From the NCBI RefSeq assembly GCF_028649655.1, contig NZ_JAQSLN010000005.1, forward strand, positions 249,409 to 313,408: 64,000 nt of DNA. Reading direction: 5' to 3'. Both the position numbers and the translations under genes were made by a program. The stretch is from Halobacteriovorax sp. GB3. GTDB taxonomy: Bacteria; Bdellovibrionota; Bacteriovoracia; Bacteriovoracales; Bacteriovoracaceae. The notes beneath the pieces are model-generated. The model was not told where the DNA came from, ran no database searches, and saw only the letters and a program-made list of their open reading frames with translations. Shown here one piece after another: positions 46,605-53,683 of this stretch; position 1 is the stretch's first letter, and every line of letters begins with the position of its first letter.

Positions 46605-46639
46605 AAGAAGATCCTTAGATAAGAAAATAATATAAAGAA

Positions 46640-46668
46640 ATTATAGGTAGTGACTGGACTGGGGTCAA
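46640..46668 (-). promoter_or_regulatory. Sigma-70 promoter of the acyl-CoA dehydrogenase/ETF operon
   Basis: On the minus strand TTGACC (46668-46663) is followed after exactly 17 bases by a perfect TATAAT (46645-46640). It begins 11 bases beyond the folK stop, so this operon is transcribed independently of folK. Confidence 0.85.
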
Positions 46669-46679
46669 TTTATGAAAAA

Positions 46680-47159
46680 CTAGGCAAGTTTAATATCGAA
46701 CTTTGGTTGAGCACAGTTGTCAAACTTCTTAGGAAACGAGAAATGCTTTTTGAGTACTTGAAAATATGGAAGTTCTTTTAAAGGTAAAACAACAAAACTT
46801 CTTTCAAAGAGTCTTGGGTGAGGAGTTGTTAGTACCTCTGTATTAATTTTGTCTAAACCGTAGAAGAGAATATCGATATCAATGAGTCTAGGCCCTTTAT
46901 CAATATCACGAGTTCGTCCTAGAGATTTTTCGATCTTTAGTAAGTGCGCCATAATATCTTCTGGCTTTCTATTGCGTGGAAGTTCACACTCTATAACCAT
47001 ATTATAAAAATCAGGTTGATCACAATAATCTACTGCTTCAGATTCATATACTTTGCTAAGAGCAATGATAGGATACGAAAGATGGATAAGCTTAAGTGCT
47101 TCAATGAGATTATTTTCGCGGTCAGCTAAATTTGTTCCCAGTGCTAAAACTAATGACAT
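46680..47159 (-). CDS. folK: HPPK, folate biosynthesis pyrophosphokinase
   Basis: 2-amino-4-hydroxy-6-hydroxymethyldihydropteridine pyrophosphokinase, which transfers pyrophosphate from ATP to the pterin. It shows LALGTNLADRENNL, the GPRLIDIDILFYG signature with the magnesium-binding aspartates, and PHPRLFERSFVVLPL. The 159 residues fit. Its ATG overlaps the stop of the small lipoprotein gene (TAATG), so it is translated by coupling. Confidence 0.96.
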   Translation of the reverse strand: MSLVLALGTNLADRENNLIEALKLIHLSYPIIALSKVYESEAVDYCDQPDFYNMVIECELPRNRKPEDIMAHLLKIEKSLGRTRDIDKGPRLIDIDILFYGLDKINTEVLTTPHPRLFERSFVVLPLKELPYFQVLKKHFSFPKKFDNCAQPKFDIKLA

Positions 47160-47374
47160 TAATCTTCCTTCTTAATAGAGGACTGATCATCACTATCATT
47201 TTCATCTAAAGTATCAGAATTTCCTGTTTCTACTTTTGGAATGACATATTGGTATTCTGCCGATGGAAGAACGCGACCTGATTTATATCTAGGAGGAGAC
47301 TTCACACCGCAACCAAGAAGTAGAGAAGAAAGAAGAATAAGTGTGAGCTTAAAACTCAAGGCTGAATCCAACAT
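47159..47374 (-). CDS. Small lipoprotein, LptM-like
   Basis: The 71-residue lipoprotein has a hydrophobic signal, lipobox LLGC (Cys22) and then CGVKSPPRYKSGRVLPS. The CGxK-x-P pattern directly after the acylated cysteine recalls LptM (YifL), which helps LptD mature, but the match is short. The C-terminal tail is acidic. The start is uncertain: ATG 47374 lacks a ribosome site, and a TTG at 47359 preceded by GGAT gives a more usual signal. Either start overlaps the end of the upstream gene; coupling is likely. Confidence 0.6.
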   Translation of the reverse strand: MLDSALSFKLTLILLSSLLLGCGVKSPPRYKSGRVLPSAEYQYVIPKVETGNSDTLDENDSDDQSSIKKED

Positions 47375-48317
47375 TAAGGATATCATTACCAAAATCCGCA
47401 CGTAAAAACCAGCCTGGAACAAGCCTTTTTAGAACAGTGACACCAAAAACAACCTGCTTCTTTTGGATTTCACTTACGAGATTGAGCTCATTTTGGAGTT
47501 CAGTATCTGTTTTTGGATCGTCGGGATCTTGTACACCTGCACCAGGGCTATCTGCGTTTACAATTTGAAACCCAAGATAAGGTTGGAAATAAGTAAACAT
47601 TGGTCCTGCAAAAGTGTACTTTGCTCTCAGAGTATAAGTTGTAATTTTTGTACCAAGTCCGTCATCAGGAAAGTCCTGAAGAACACCCTCTCCATAGAGC
47701 GCTTCACCCCAAATATTGTCATCGAATTGATAGGCCCACGTCGCATTGAAGAGATTCGTTCTACTTGTGTTTTTGTCTTTGTCTAAAGTAGAGAGAAACC
47801 CTAGGTTTGCAGAAATGATATTATCTGTTTTGATGGCCCTATTTTTATTATCCTCGATCTCTAAATTGTCATCGAGAAGTTCTGTACTATAAAGATCTTC
47901 TTCACTGTTGATAAGAGTCGCTTCTTCCTCTTTCTCTTTCTTTTTAACTTTAAAAAAACTGTCATCACCACGTATCACTTTAACTTCGGTGCCAAGTCTT
48001 AACTCTTTGAAGAGTTCCATCGAATAAATTTTTAAGATTTTAATACCAGAGACATCGGATGTATCTTTTGCTACTAGAGCACGCGTTACAAGCTTATTAG
48101 AGTGAACGAGAGAAATGAAATCACCTTTTTGAAAAGATTGATTTGAATTCGTTAATATAATGATGCGTCCAGATGTTGATATCTTTGTAATCTTCTCTGT
48201 TGGAAGATCTGATGCGAATGAATCGAGACTTCCCTGATCCTCAAATTCATCAACGAATGATTGAGCAAATGAAAAGTTGATTAAAAAAGTCAATATTAAG
48301 AGAGTTATAACTTTCAT
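47349..48317 (-). CDS. Exported protein with OM-barrel-like C-terminus, unknown function
   Basis: The 322 residues have a signal peptide (MKVITLLILTFLINFSFA). Residues 35-120 form a small beta domain (GRIIILTNSNQSFQKGDFISLV), like a domain that binds a ligand or another protein. A Lys/Glu linker follows, and then about 150 residues of amphipathic strands ending NVGFSLEF with terminal phenylalanine, as in Bam substrates. It leads a unit with the LptM-like lipoprotein and folK. No Shine-Dalgarno sequence is present; the promoter -10 box is six bases before the ATG. Confidence 0.72.
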   Translation of the reverse strand: MKVITLLILTFLINFSFAQSFVDEFEDQGSLDSFASDLPTEKITKISTSGRIIILTNSNQSFQKGDFISLVHSNKLVTRALVAKDTSDVSGIKILKIYSMELFKELRLGTEVKVIRGDDSFFKVKKKEKEEEATLINSEEDLYSTELLDDNLEIEDNKNRAIKTDNIISANLGFLSTLDKDKNTSRTNLFNATWAYQFDDNIWGEALYGEGVLQDFPDDGLGTKITTYTLRAKYTFAGPMFTYFQPYLGFQIVNADSPGAGVQDPDDPKTDTELQNELNLVSEIQKKQVVFGVTVLKRLVPGWFLRADFGNDILNVGFSLEF

Positions 48318-48323
48318 CGTTAT

Positions 48324-48352
48324 ATTGTAAATGACTAGGAAAATATCGTCTA
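48324..48352 (-). promoter_or_regulatory. Promoter immediately at the 48317 start codon
   Basis: On the minus strand TAGACG (48352-48347) is followed after 17 bases by TACAAT (48329-48324). Six bases then separate it from the ATG, so the predicted message is leaderless. Confidence 0.5.
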
Positions 48353-48449
48353 TGCGGACGAAGTTTCTCTAATAATTTGAAAAAAAACTAAATAAAGATT
48401 TTTATGCGCCGAGTGGGTAATTGAGTATGACCAAAGAAGGGAGCATCTT

Positions 48450-49097
48450 ATGAAATTAAAGAATATACTACTCGTTTTATCAGTTTTTTCACTGGTAGCT
48501 TGTTCGTCTAACAGCGAAAAGAAAGAAGTCGCTGAGACGAATGTTGAAACATTAGAAGATCAATTACTTGAAGAAGATGCGGACTTTATAGTTGATGCAG
48601 ATGATTCAGCCCTTTTAGAAGAGGCAAAGACTGACCAACCGCTAATGGCAGAACAAGAAAAAGTAGAAGAAACGAATCCAATCATGGCAGAAGCAACTAT
48701 GGCGCCATCGATTATGGAGCAAGCAGAATATACAGTTCAAAAAGGTGACACTTTAATGTTAATTGCTTTCAAAGTTTGGGGTGATTATGAGAAGTGGAGA
48801 GAGCTATCTCAAGCTAACGGTGGAATTCAAGAGAAGAATTTAAAGCCAGGAACTGTTCTTAGATATGCACCAAATGGTTTTGCTTGGAATCCACAAGGAC
48901 TACCTCACTTAATTAAGACAGGTGAGACTCTTGGAACTATTTCTGTTGATAAATATGGAACAGATAGAAAGTGGAGAGATATCTGGGACAATAATAAGCC
49001 AATGATTAAAGATCCAAATTTGATTTTTGCTGGTTTCACGCTGTATTATATCCCTAGCGATAATAGAGATTTGGCATCAGAGCCTGAAGCACTATAA
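48450..49097 (+). CDS. LysM-domain lipoprotein
   Basis: The 215-residue lipoprotein has lipobox LVAC (Cys19). An acidic linker (20-90) is followed by two LysM-type modules, YTVQKGDTLMLIAFKVWGD (about 93-140) and a diverged one from LIKTGETLGTISVDKYG (about 155-205). It should tether the outer membrane to peptidoglycan or position wall enzymes. A GGGAGC ribosome site precedes the ATG. It is the first gene of a cluster with the M48-like lipoprotein, AmgK and MurU. A strong terminator 27 bases after its stop lies inside the next gene. Confidence 0.88.
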   Translation: MKLKNILLVLSVFSLVACSSNSEKKEVAETNVETLEDQLLEEDADFIVDADDSALLEEAKTDQPLMAEQEKVEETNPIMAEATMAPSIMEQAEYTVQKGDTLMLIAFKVWGDYEKWRELSQANGGIQEKNLKPGTVLRYAPNGFAWNPQGLPHLIKTGETLGTISVDKYGTDRKWRDIWDNNKPMIKDPNLIFAGFTLYYIPSDNRDLASEPEAL

Positions 49098-49108
49098 GAA
49101 GTATTTAT

Positions 49109-49894
49109 ATGTTGAAAATATCTGGCCCTCTAACGAGGGCCTTTTTTATTTGTATTGTTCTATTAATAACAGGTTGCTCGACTAATAGGAGTAAGCCGGA
49201 ATGGAATTTTGAAGTTAATAAATCTGCAAAGGGTGACTATGGCGATCATTTTGAAAGTATCGGCCAAAGTTTTTTAAAAACTCCTGGTACGAGAGTTATT
49301 AATCTTACATGGTCATCGAAAAACTATCTGAAAGATATTTACGATAGAATCGTAAAAAACAATGAACTTCTTCTAGCAAATGCTCCAAGACCAACATTTA
49401 ATATCATTAAATCTGATACGCCTTTTTACTTTTCCTTACCTAAGGGACATTTCTTTTTTAGCTCTGGCTTGATTACGAAGTATCTTAGAAATGAACAGCT
49501 CCTTGTGGCCATGATGTCAGCAGAGATCTTTAGAAGTGTTAATTCAATTTATGAGAAAAACGTCGTAGTTCCTGTTGGGTATATGACCTTAGAACACATC
49601 TTATCGATTCTAAAAATATCGTTGAAATTAAAATCTGAAGTAAATAAGAATTCATATATTCTATTAAGAAGAGCTGGATATGATCCATCGGCATATTTAG
49701 TTTGGCTACAAACACAAAATAAAAACATGCTCGACTTTGCTCTTCAACACGGTACTTCGAGAAGAATGTCAAAAGAAGAGTATTTATTCAAAAATTATAT
49801 CGCATCTAAGAAAGACCGATTTGAAGGTATCGAAGAGAAGAACTCAAGTCGAAGTTTTTATAGATTCCTAAATAACATCAAGGGTAGAAGATGA
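49109..49894 (+). CDS. M48-like lipoprotein lacking the HExxH zinc site
   Basis: The 261-residue lipoprotein has lipobox ITGC (Cys23). The segment SLPKGHFFFSSGLI followed by NEQLLVAMMSAEIFRSV lines up with the M48 metallopeptidase pattern LPxGxifvxtGLl...neaELaaVLAHEiaHv, and GYDPSAYLVWL fits the later GYDPxAxxxf helix. At the zinc site the two histidines are replaced (A138, R142), leaving only E139, so proteolysis is not expected. It could be a chaperone-like pseudopeptidase. The start codons overlap a strong terminator hairpin, and the end overlaps the AmgK-like gene by four bases. Confidence 0.72.
   Translation: MLKISGPLTRAFFICIVLLITGCSTNRSKPEWNFEVNKSAKGDYGDHFESIGQSFLKTPGTRVINLTWSSKNYLKDIYDRIVKNNELLLANAPRPTFNIIKSDTPFYFSLPKGHFFFSSGLITKYLRNEQLLVAMMSAEIFRSVNSIYEKNVVVPVGYMTLEHILSILKISLKLKSEVNKNSYILLRRAGYDPSAYLVWLQTQNKNMLDFALQHGTSRRMSKEEYLFKNYIASKKDRFEGIEEKNSSRSFYRFLNNIKGRR
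49124..49147 (+). terminator. Intrinsic terminator overlapping the M48-like signal peptide codons
   Basis: GGCCCTC (49124-49130) pairs with GAGGGCC (49135-49141) around TAAC, followed by six Ts. It would end the LysM transcript, but it also encodes residues 6-13 of the M48-like lipoprotein, the n-region and the first part of its signal helix. Confidence 0.8.
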
Positions 49895-50892
49895 AATTAG
49901 AGCAATCTGAAAGGTTATTTGTCGAAGAGCTCTTTGAGCAGTCAGTGAAAAAGAAGGGCGATCTTGGTGAACTGAAGGATGTTATTCGTCTTACTGGTGA
50001 TGCGTCGACAAGACGTTATTATCGAATTGAAACATCGAAAAAGTCATATGTGATCTGTATCGATGGCCCAAGTGATAAAGACTGTGACTTCGATCAAATG
50101 CAATGTCTCTTAGAAGAGCATGGCGTTCGAGTTCCGATGATTCATGATAAAAGAAATGAATTTGGATATCTATTAGAAGAAGACCTAGGTGATGTAACCT
50201 TATTGTCAAAGCTCGCTGGGATCGACAAGGAAGAAGAATTTGTACTTTATAAGAAAGCGATCGAAGAACTAGTTAAGATTCATTCTATCGATATTGAACT
50301 AAACGCTCCTTTTCGCGAAAGGTATTTCGACTTTGATAAACTAAATCAAGAAACAAATATGACTCATAATTATTTTGTTCTGCAATATTTAAAAAATACG
50401 AACGAACAAGATCAAGTTACGGTTAAAGAAGAGTTTGAAAAAATAAACTCATATTTAGAGCAAGGAAAGCAAGTCGTCTGCCATCGAGATTATCATAGCC
50501 GAAATTTAATGCTCAAAGGCAATGAAATGATCGTTATTGACTTTCAAGACGCACGAATTGGATTGCCACAATATGATTTAGTCTCCTTATTAGAAGACTG
50601 TTACTACAAGATTAATGAAGATAATAAAGCGAAATTAATTCGCTTATACATCGATAGAATGAATTTTTCTGAAGATGACTTAGAAGAGTTTTATAGGGCC
50701 TATGATTATTCTGCGCTCCAGAGAATTTACAAAGCAATTGGTAGTTTCTGTTATATTAACTTTGAAAGAAAAGATAGTCGATATTTAAAATATGTCGGCT
50801 ATAGCTTCGAAGGAATGAAAACAATATTACAACGAAGACCTGAGCTTAATGATCTCTATATAAGTTTATCTAAAATATATTATGAAAGTTAA
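49891..50892 (+). CDS. amgK: AmgK-like N-acetylmuramate kinase (APH fold)
   Basis: Anomeric sugar kinase that phosphorylates MurNAc (and GlcNAc) at C1 in the peptidoglycan recycling bypass known from Pseudomonas. The aminoglycoside-phosphotransferase fold has the catalytic loop CHRDYHSRNLM (D200, N205) and IDFQDARIG (metal-binding D217). The HRDYHxRN...IDFQDA signature is the one used by this subfamily. The 333 residues are right. The name is supported strongly by the adjacent MurU-like gene, which overlaps by 11 bases. Confidence 0.86.
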   Translation: MKLEQSERLFVEELFEQSVKKKGDLGELKDVIRLTGDASTRRYYRIETSKKSYVICIDGPSDKDCDFDQMQCLLEEHGVRVPMIHDKRNEFGYLLEEDLGDVTLLSKLAGIDKEEEFVLYKKAIEELVKIHSIDIELNAPFRERYFDFDKLNQETNMTHNYFVLQYLKNTNEQDQVTVKEEFEKINSYLEQGKQVVCHRDYHSRNLMLKGNEMIVIDFQDARIGLPQYDLVSLLEDCYYKINEDNKAKLIRLYIDRMNFSEDDLEEFYRAYDYSALQRIYKAIGSFCYINFERKDSRYLKYVGYSFEGMKTILQRRPELNDLYISLSKIYYES

Positions 50893-51673
50893 ATCAGCTC
50901 TTATCTTATCAGCAGGATTTGGAACAAGAATGGGGAAGATTGGAAAATCTCTGCCTAAACCTTTATGGCCATTCAATGGAACAACTCTGTTAGCTGAGCA
51001 AATTCAATTTGTAAGATCACTTGGAATAGAAGACATTTATGTCAATGTCCACCATCAAGCAGAAGATGTTATTAGTTACGTTGAACGATTTTTTCCTTCT
51101 GTTCACATTCTTCATGAAAAGGAAATTCTAGGATCTGGGGGAGCGATACATAACGTCGCCCATAAACTGTCTTATTGTGGTAGCTTACTTACGATAAATA
51201 GTGATGTACTCATTAGTATGAATCACGACGAATGGAAAGAGTTCTTCTTACCATTAATGGGATGCTCTCGTTTACTGGCCTTACCTGTGAAAGAAATAGG
51301 ATATAATGAATTCATATTGAATAAGTCTCTGTTGTCTAAAATCGAAAAGTCGACGAAAGAAAATTATTATACCTATGCAGGTGTAGGAATCATTGACTTA
51401 GAGAAGATTGATGAGACTCCTGGAGAAAGTTCATTTTTTCAAACGGTGGCAGACTTTAAAAATAAAGAAGTAGAAGTCTATCGTCCTAAAACTTTGTCCT
51501 ACACTGATTATGGAACGCTGGATCTCTATCTTGCAAATATTGGAAAGATAAAAATCTCTAGTGAAATAGGATTTTTAAAAATCTTAAAAAAAAATGGAAA
51601 GACGAAACTCGAATACTTGAATTATGGATCAAAAACAATAACTCAAGATGAGATTAACCCTCTTCCTGAATAA
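50882..51673 (+). CDS. murU: MurU-like nucleotidyltransferase
   Basis: Uridylyltransferase expected to convert MurNAc-1-phosphate to UDP-MurNAc, returning recycled sugar to wall synthesis downstream of MurA/MurB. The nucleotide-binding ALILSAGFGTRMG...KPL motif is at residues 6-27. NSDVLISM carries the metal aspartate and FFQTVADF is near the C-terminus. The 263 residues are slightly longer than MurU (about 225), the extra being at the C-terminus. A GlmU/RmlA-like enzyme for another sugar is possible, but the AmgK partner argues for MurU. Confidence 0.82.
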   Translation: MKVKSALILSAGFGTRMGKIGKSLPKPLWPFNGTTLLAEQIQFVRSLGIEDIYVNVHHQAEDVISYVERFFPSVHILHEKEILGSGGAIHNVAHKLSYCGSLLTINSDVLISMNHDEWKEFFLPLMGCSRLLALPVKEIGYNEFILNKSLLSKIEKSTKENYYTYAGVGIIDLEKIDETPGESSFFQTVADFKNKEVEVYRPKTLSYTDYGTLDLYLANIGKIKISSEIGFLKILKKNGKTKLEYLNYGSKTITQDEINPLPE

Positions 51674-51842
51674 GTTTAATACAATCAACAGGACATGCTT
51701 CAACGCACAAGTCACAGAGAGTACAACTCCAATTATCAATCGTGTAAACGTTATCGTTCACAATGATCGCGTTTTCTGGGCAGACCACATTGCAATTGTC
51801 ACATTGAATACATCTATTGTTGATTTGTAATTTAGGTAGCAT
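51654..51842 (-). CDS. 2[4Fe-4S] ferredoxin
   Basis: A 62-residue electron carrier with two complete cluster motifs: CIQCDNCNVVCP and CTLCDLCVEACP. It is the classical bacterial ferredoxin layout with a short N-terminal strand. It converges on murU, and the 3' ends overlap by 20 bases. The partner enzyme is not evident from neighbours. Confidence 0.93.
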   Translation of the reverse strand: MLPKLQINNRCIQCDNCNVVCPENAIIVNDNVYTIDNWSCTLCDLCVEACPVDCIKLIQEEG

Positions 51843-51900
51843 AATATTTAAATAATGCCACTGATTAAGATATATGCAATAGAGGGGTTTTTTCCTTAAG

Positions 51901-52608
51901 ATGAAAATTATAAGTAGAAGTGCAGTTGTTCGAAATGTCTTGTTATTTAGCCTCCTAAGCTTGGGCTACTTGCATATTGTTTATGCTTTTCACGCAGGAA
52001 AGAGTGCGGTTTCAATGCCAGATATTATTGCCTTTTTGAAATCAAATTTTCCATTGCTTGCTCTTACATTGGCCACAATAGTATCTGTTTTTAAATGTTG
52101 GAAACTCTCTACATACATTTATGGTATCTTTACGGTTACAGTCACATTCCACAGCTTAACCATTTTCTTCGATTCATTCGATAAAGTAGTACTTGTCTTC
52201 AATCTCTTATATGTGCTTGCAGCTTTTTATCTCTATCAACTATTGTATTTAGAATTCTCTGAAGCAATTTATAATCCTAAATTTAATGGGCGAGATTTGG
52301 ATAAAAGAAAAGTCATCGATGGAATTGTTCTCAATTTTGGCGACGAAAATATAGAAGGTTTTATTACTCATCTCGATAAAACCAGCTTCTTTTTTAGGGC
52401 CTATGAAAAGAAAATTGGAATAAGAGGTAAAGCAAAGTTTTCTTTAAATTATCTGAGTAAAGAGTTCAACATTAGTGGAAAAGTTATGACTCAATTTCAT
52501 GATGGTTACGGAATTAAAGTTATTGATAGTGAAAATAGTGCCGAAGGTGACCTAAGTTGGCGAGAGCTTTATGATATTCTTATAGATAGAGGTCTCTATT
52601 CAATTTAA
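51901..52608 (+). CDS. Four-TM membrane protein with PilZ-like C-terminus
   Basis: The 235 residues have four hydrophobic helices (about 11-30, 48-66, 70-90, 95-115) and a cytoplasmic beta-rich domain from about 135. The segment KIGIRGKAKFSLNYLSK, then ISGKVMTQFHDGYGIKVI, resembles the second half of PilZ c-di-GMP-binding barrels, but the RxxxR and [DN]xSxxG motifs are not clearly present. Treat PilZ as a weak suggestion. A small lipoprotein gene follows after 14 bases. Confidence 0.6.
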   Translation: MKIISRSAVVRNVLLFSLLSLGYLHIVYAFHAGKSAVSMPDIIAFLKSNFPLLALTLATIVSVFKCWKLSTYIYGIFTVTVTFHSLTIFFDSFDKVVLVFNLLYVLAAFYLYQLLYLEFSEAIYNPKFNGRDLDKRKVIDGIVLNFGDENIEGFITHLDKTSFFFRAYEKKIGIRGKAKFSLNYLSKEFNISGKVMTQFHDGYGIKVIDSENSAEGDLSWRELYDILIDRGLYSI

Positions 52609-52622
52609 ACATTGGATTTTTA

Positions 52623-53102
52623 ATGAAGGTTAACTTTTTACTTTTTACTATTGCAGCACTTTTTATTTCTTGTAGTAAGGATTTAGGTCCTGAAGAAACG
52701 CTAAGGGAATTTATTAATTATAGATTCAATACTGGTCAATCTAAAAGTAAGGTTCTCTCTTATCTAGAAGAGACAATTAAAGAAGAAACAGAGCAATTCC
52801 TATTTATTAATAAACAAGAGTTAACAGCTGAAGAAATTGAGAAAAAGAATAAAGAAATAGAATTATTCTTAAATCCAGAAGGTTATAAGAAAAGAGACTT
52901 CAAAATTTTACACAAAAACTGCAACGAAACTCGTTGCTTCATTACATACTCACTGGCCTATACACAAGGTGGAAGTGAGAATGATTCTCTTACAGAAGTT
53001 AAGAAAATAGCCGAGATTAAAGTCTTTGATAAAGAATGGAAGATTGTTGATATCACGAATGTAAAAACATATATCGAAGGTAAAAAAACAATCTCTAACT
53101 AG
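52623..53102 (+). CDS. Small lipoprotein, unknown function
   Basis: The 159-residue lipoprotein has lipobox FISC (Cys17). The mature part opens GPEETLREFINYRFNTG and continues with helices, then strands (CFITYSLAYT, IAEIKVFDKEWKIVDI), a layout like NTF2-like/DUF4878 lipoproteins. A cysteine pair (NCNETRC) could form a disulfide. It is cotranscribed with the preceding membrane protein. It ends two bases before the sigma-28-type promoter of the next gene. Confidence 0.7.
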   Translation: MKVNFLLFTIAALFISCSKDLGPEETLREFINYRFNTGQSKSKVLSYLEETIKEETEQFLFINKQELTAEEIEKKNKEIELFLNPEGYKKRDFKILHKNCNETRCFITYSLAYTQGGSENDSLTEVKKIAEIKVFDKEWKIVDITNVKTYIEGKKTISN

Positions 53103-53103
53103 G

Positions 53104-53130
53104 TAAAGTTTTCCGCCCTAAGTCCGAAAA
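53104..53130 (+). promoter_or_regulatory. Sigma-28 (FliA)-type promoter
   Basis: A perfect -35 TAAAGTTT (53104-53111), an 11-base spacer and TCCGAAAA (53123-53130). The spacer starts TCCGCC, as at the 29300 promoter. The start is predicted at about 53137, on the ATG of the next gene. Confidence 0.7.
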
Positions 53131-53137
53131 GCTTAGT

Positions 53138-53653
53138 ATGAGCGTGAAAACGAACGAAGAACATTTAATTAGCCAGCTTTTAAACGAAACTTACGGACTT
53201 GTTGAAAAAGTAGGTCCTGTCGAGCTTTCATCACTTCCAGATTACTTTGAGAAACGTAATCGTCAAATCAACTTTGATGACAAGAGTTTTTTAATTAATC
53301 ACCTTCTTTTAAGTAATATTGATTGTGAAAAGATCTCTCTTTCTAAGGCAAGCGACTTCTTTCACATCCCAATGAATGGAAAAGACCTACACGCACCTAG
53401 AAATTGGGGTGTTTTTCACGAAATAACCTTGGCCATGAAAAGCAATGAGAATAAATTATTTCGACTAAAAGACTGGGATGAAACGTTCTATTCTGTTTTA
53501 ATGAATTCATATCAGTTGAATAAAGAACCTATTTTCTTCGTAGAGAATAATGAAGTTTACTTTATTCTTATTGAAGATGGTGATACGACGTTGGTTCGTG
53601 AAATAGAAAATATACTAATGAATGAAAATGAGCTTTTAAAAACAGCGGCATAA
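53138..53653 (+). CDS. Cytoplasmic protein of unknown function, sigma-28 controlled
   Basis: Not recognised. The 171 residues have no signal peptide or membrane helix. The protein is acidic overall, with an N-terminal helical part and a C-terminal alpha/beta part (EPIFFVENNEVYFILIEDGD). It has its own sigma-28-type promoter and terminator and is therefore a single-gene unit. No Shine-Dalgarno sequence is visible, and the -10 box ends seven bases before the ATG, so the message is probably leaderless. Coexpression with flagellar/attack-phase genes is inferred from the promoter only. Confidence 0.7.
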   Translation: MSVKTNEEHLISQLLNETYGLVEKVGPVELSSLPDYFEKRNRQINFDDKSFLINHLLLSNIDCEKISLSKASDFFHIPMNGKDLHAPRNWGVFHEITLAMKSNENKLFRLKDWDETFYSVLMNSYQLNKEPIFFVENNEVYFILIEDGDTTLVREIENILMNENELLKTAA

Positions 53654-53683
53654 AAAAAGGCTCCTTTCGGAGCCTTTCTTATT
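53652..53683. terminator. Bidirectional intrinsic terminator
   Basis: AAAGGCTCC (53656-53664) pairs with GGAGCCTTT (53669-53677) around TTTC, with T-rich tails on both strands. It separates two convergent genes. Confidence 0.9.

Noticed and set aside
48335-48365. Sigma-28-like GACGATAT near the 48317 start (minus)
   Set aside because: The -35 element does not match at 11-base spacing; a sigma-70-type pair fits better.
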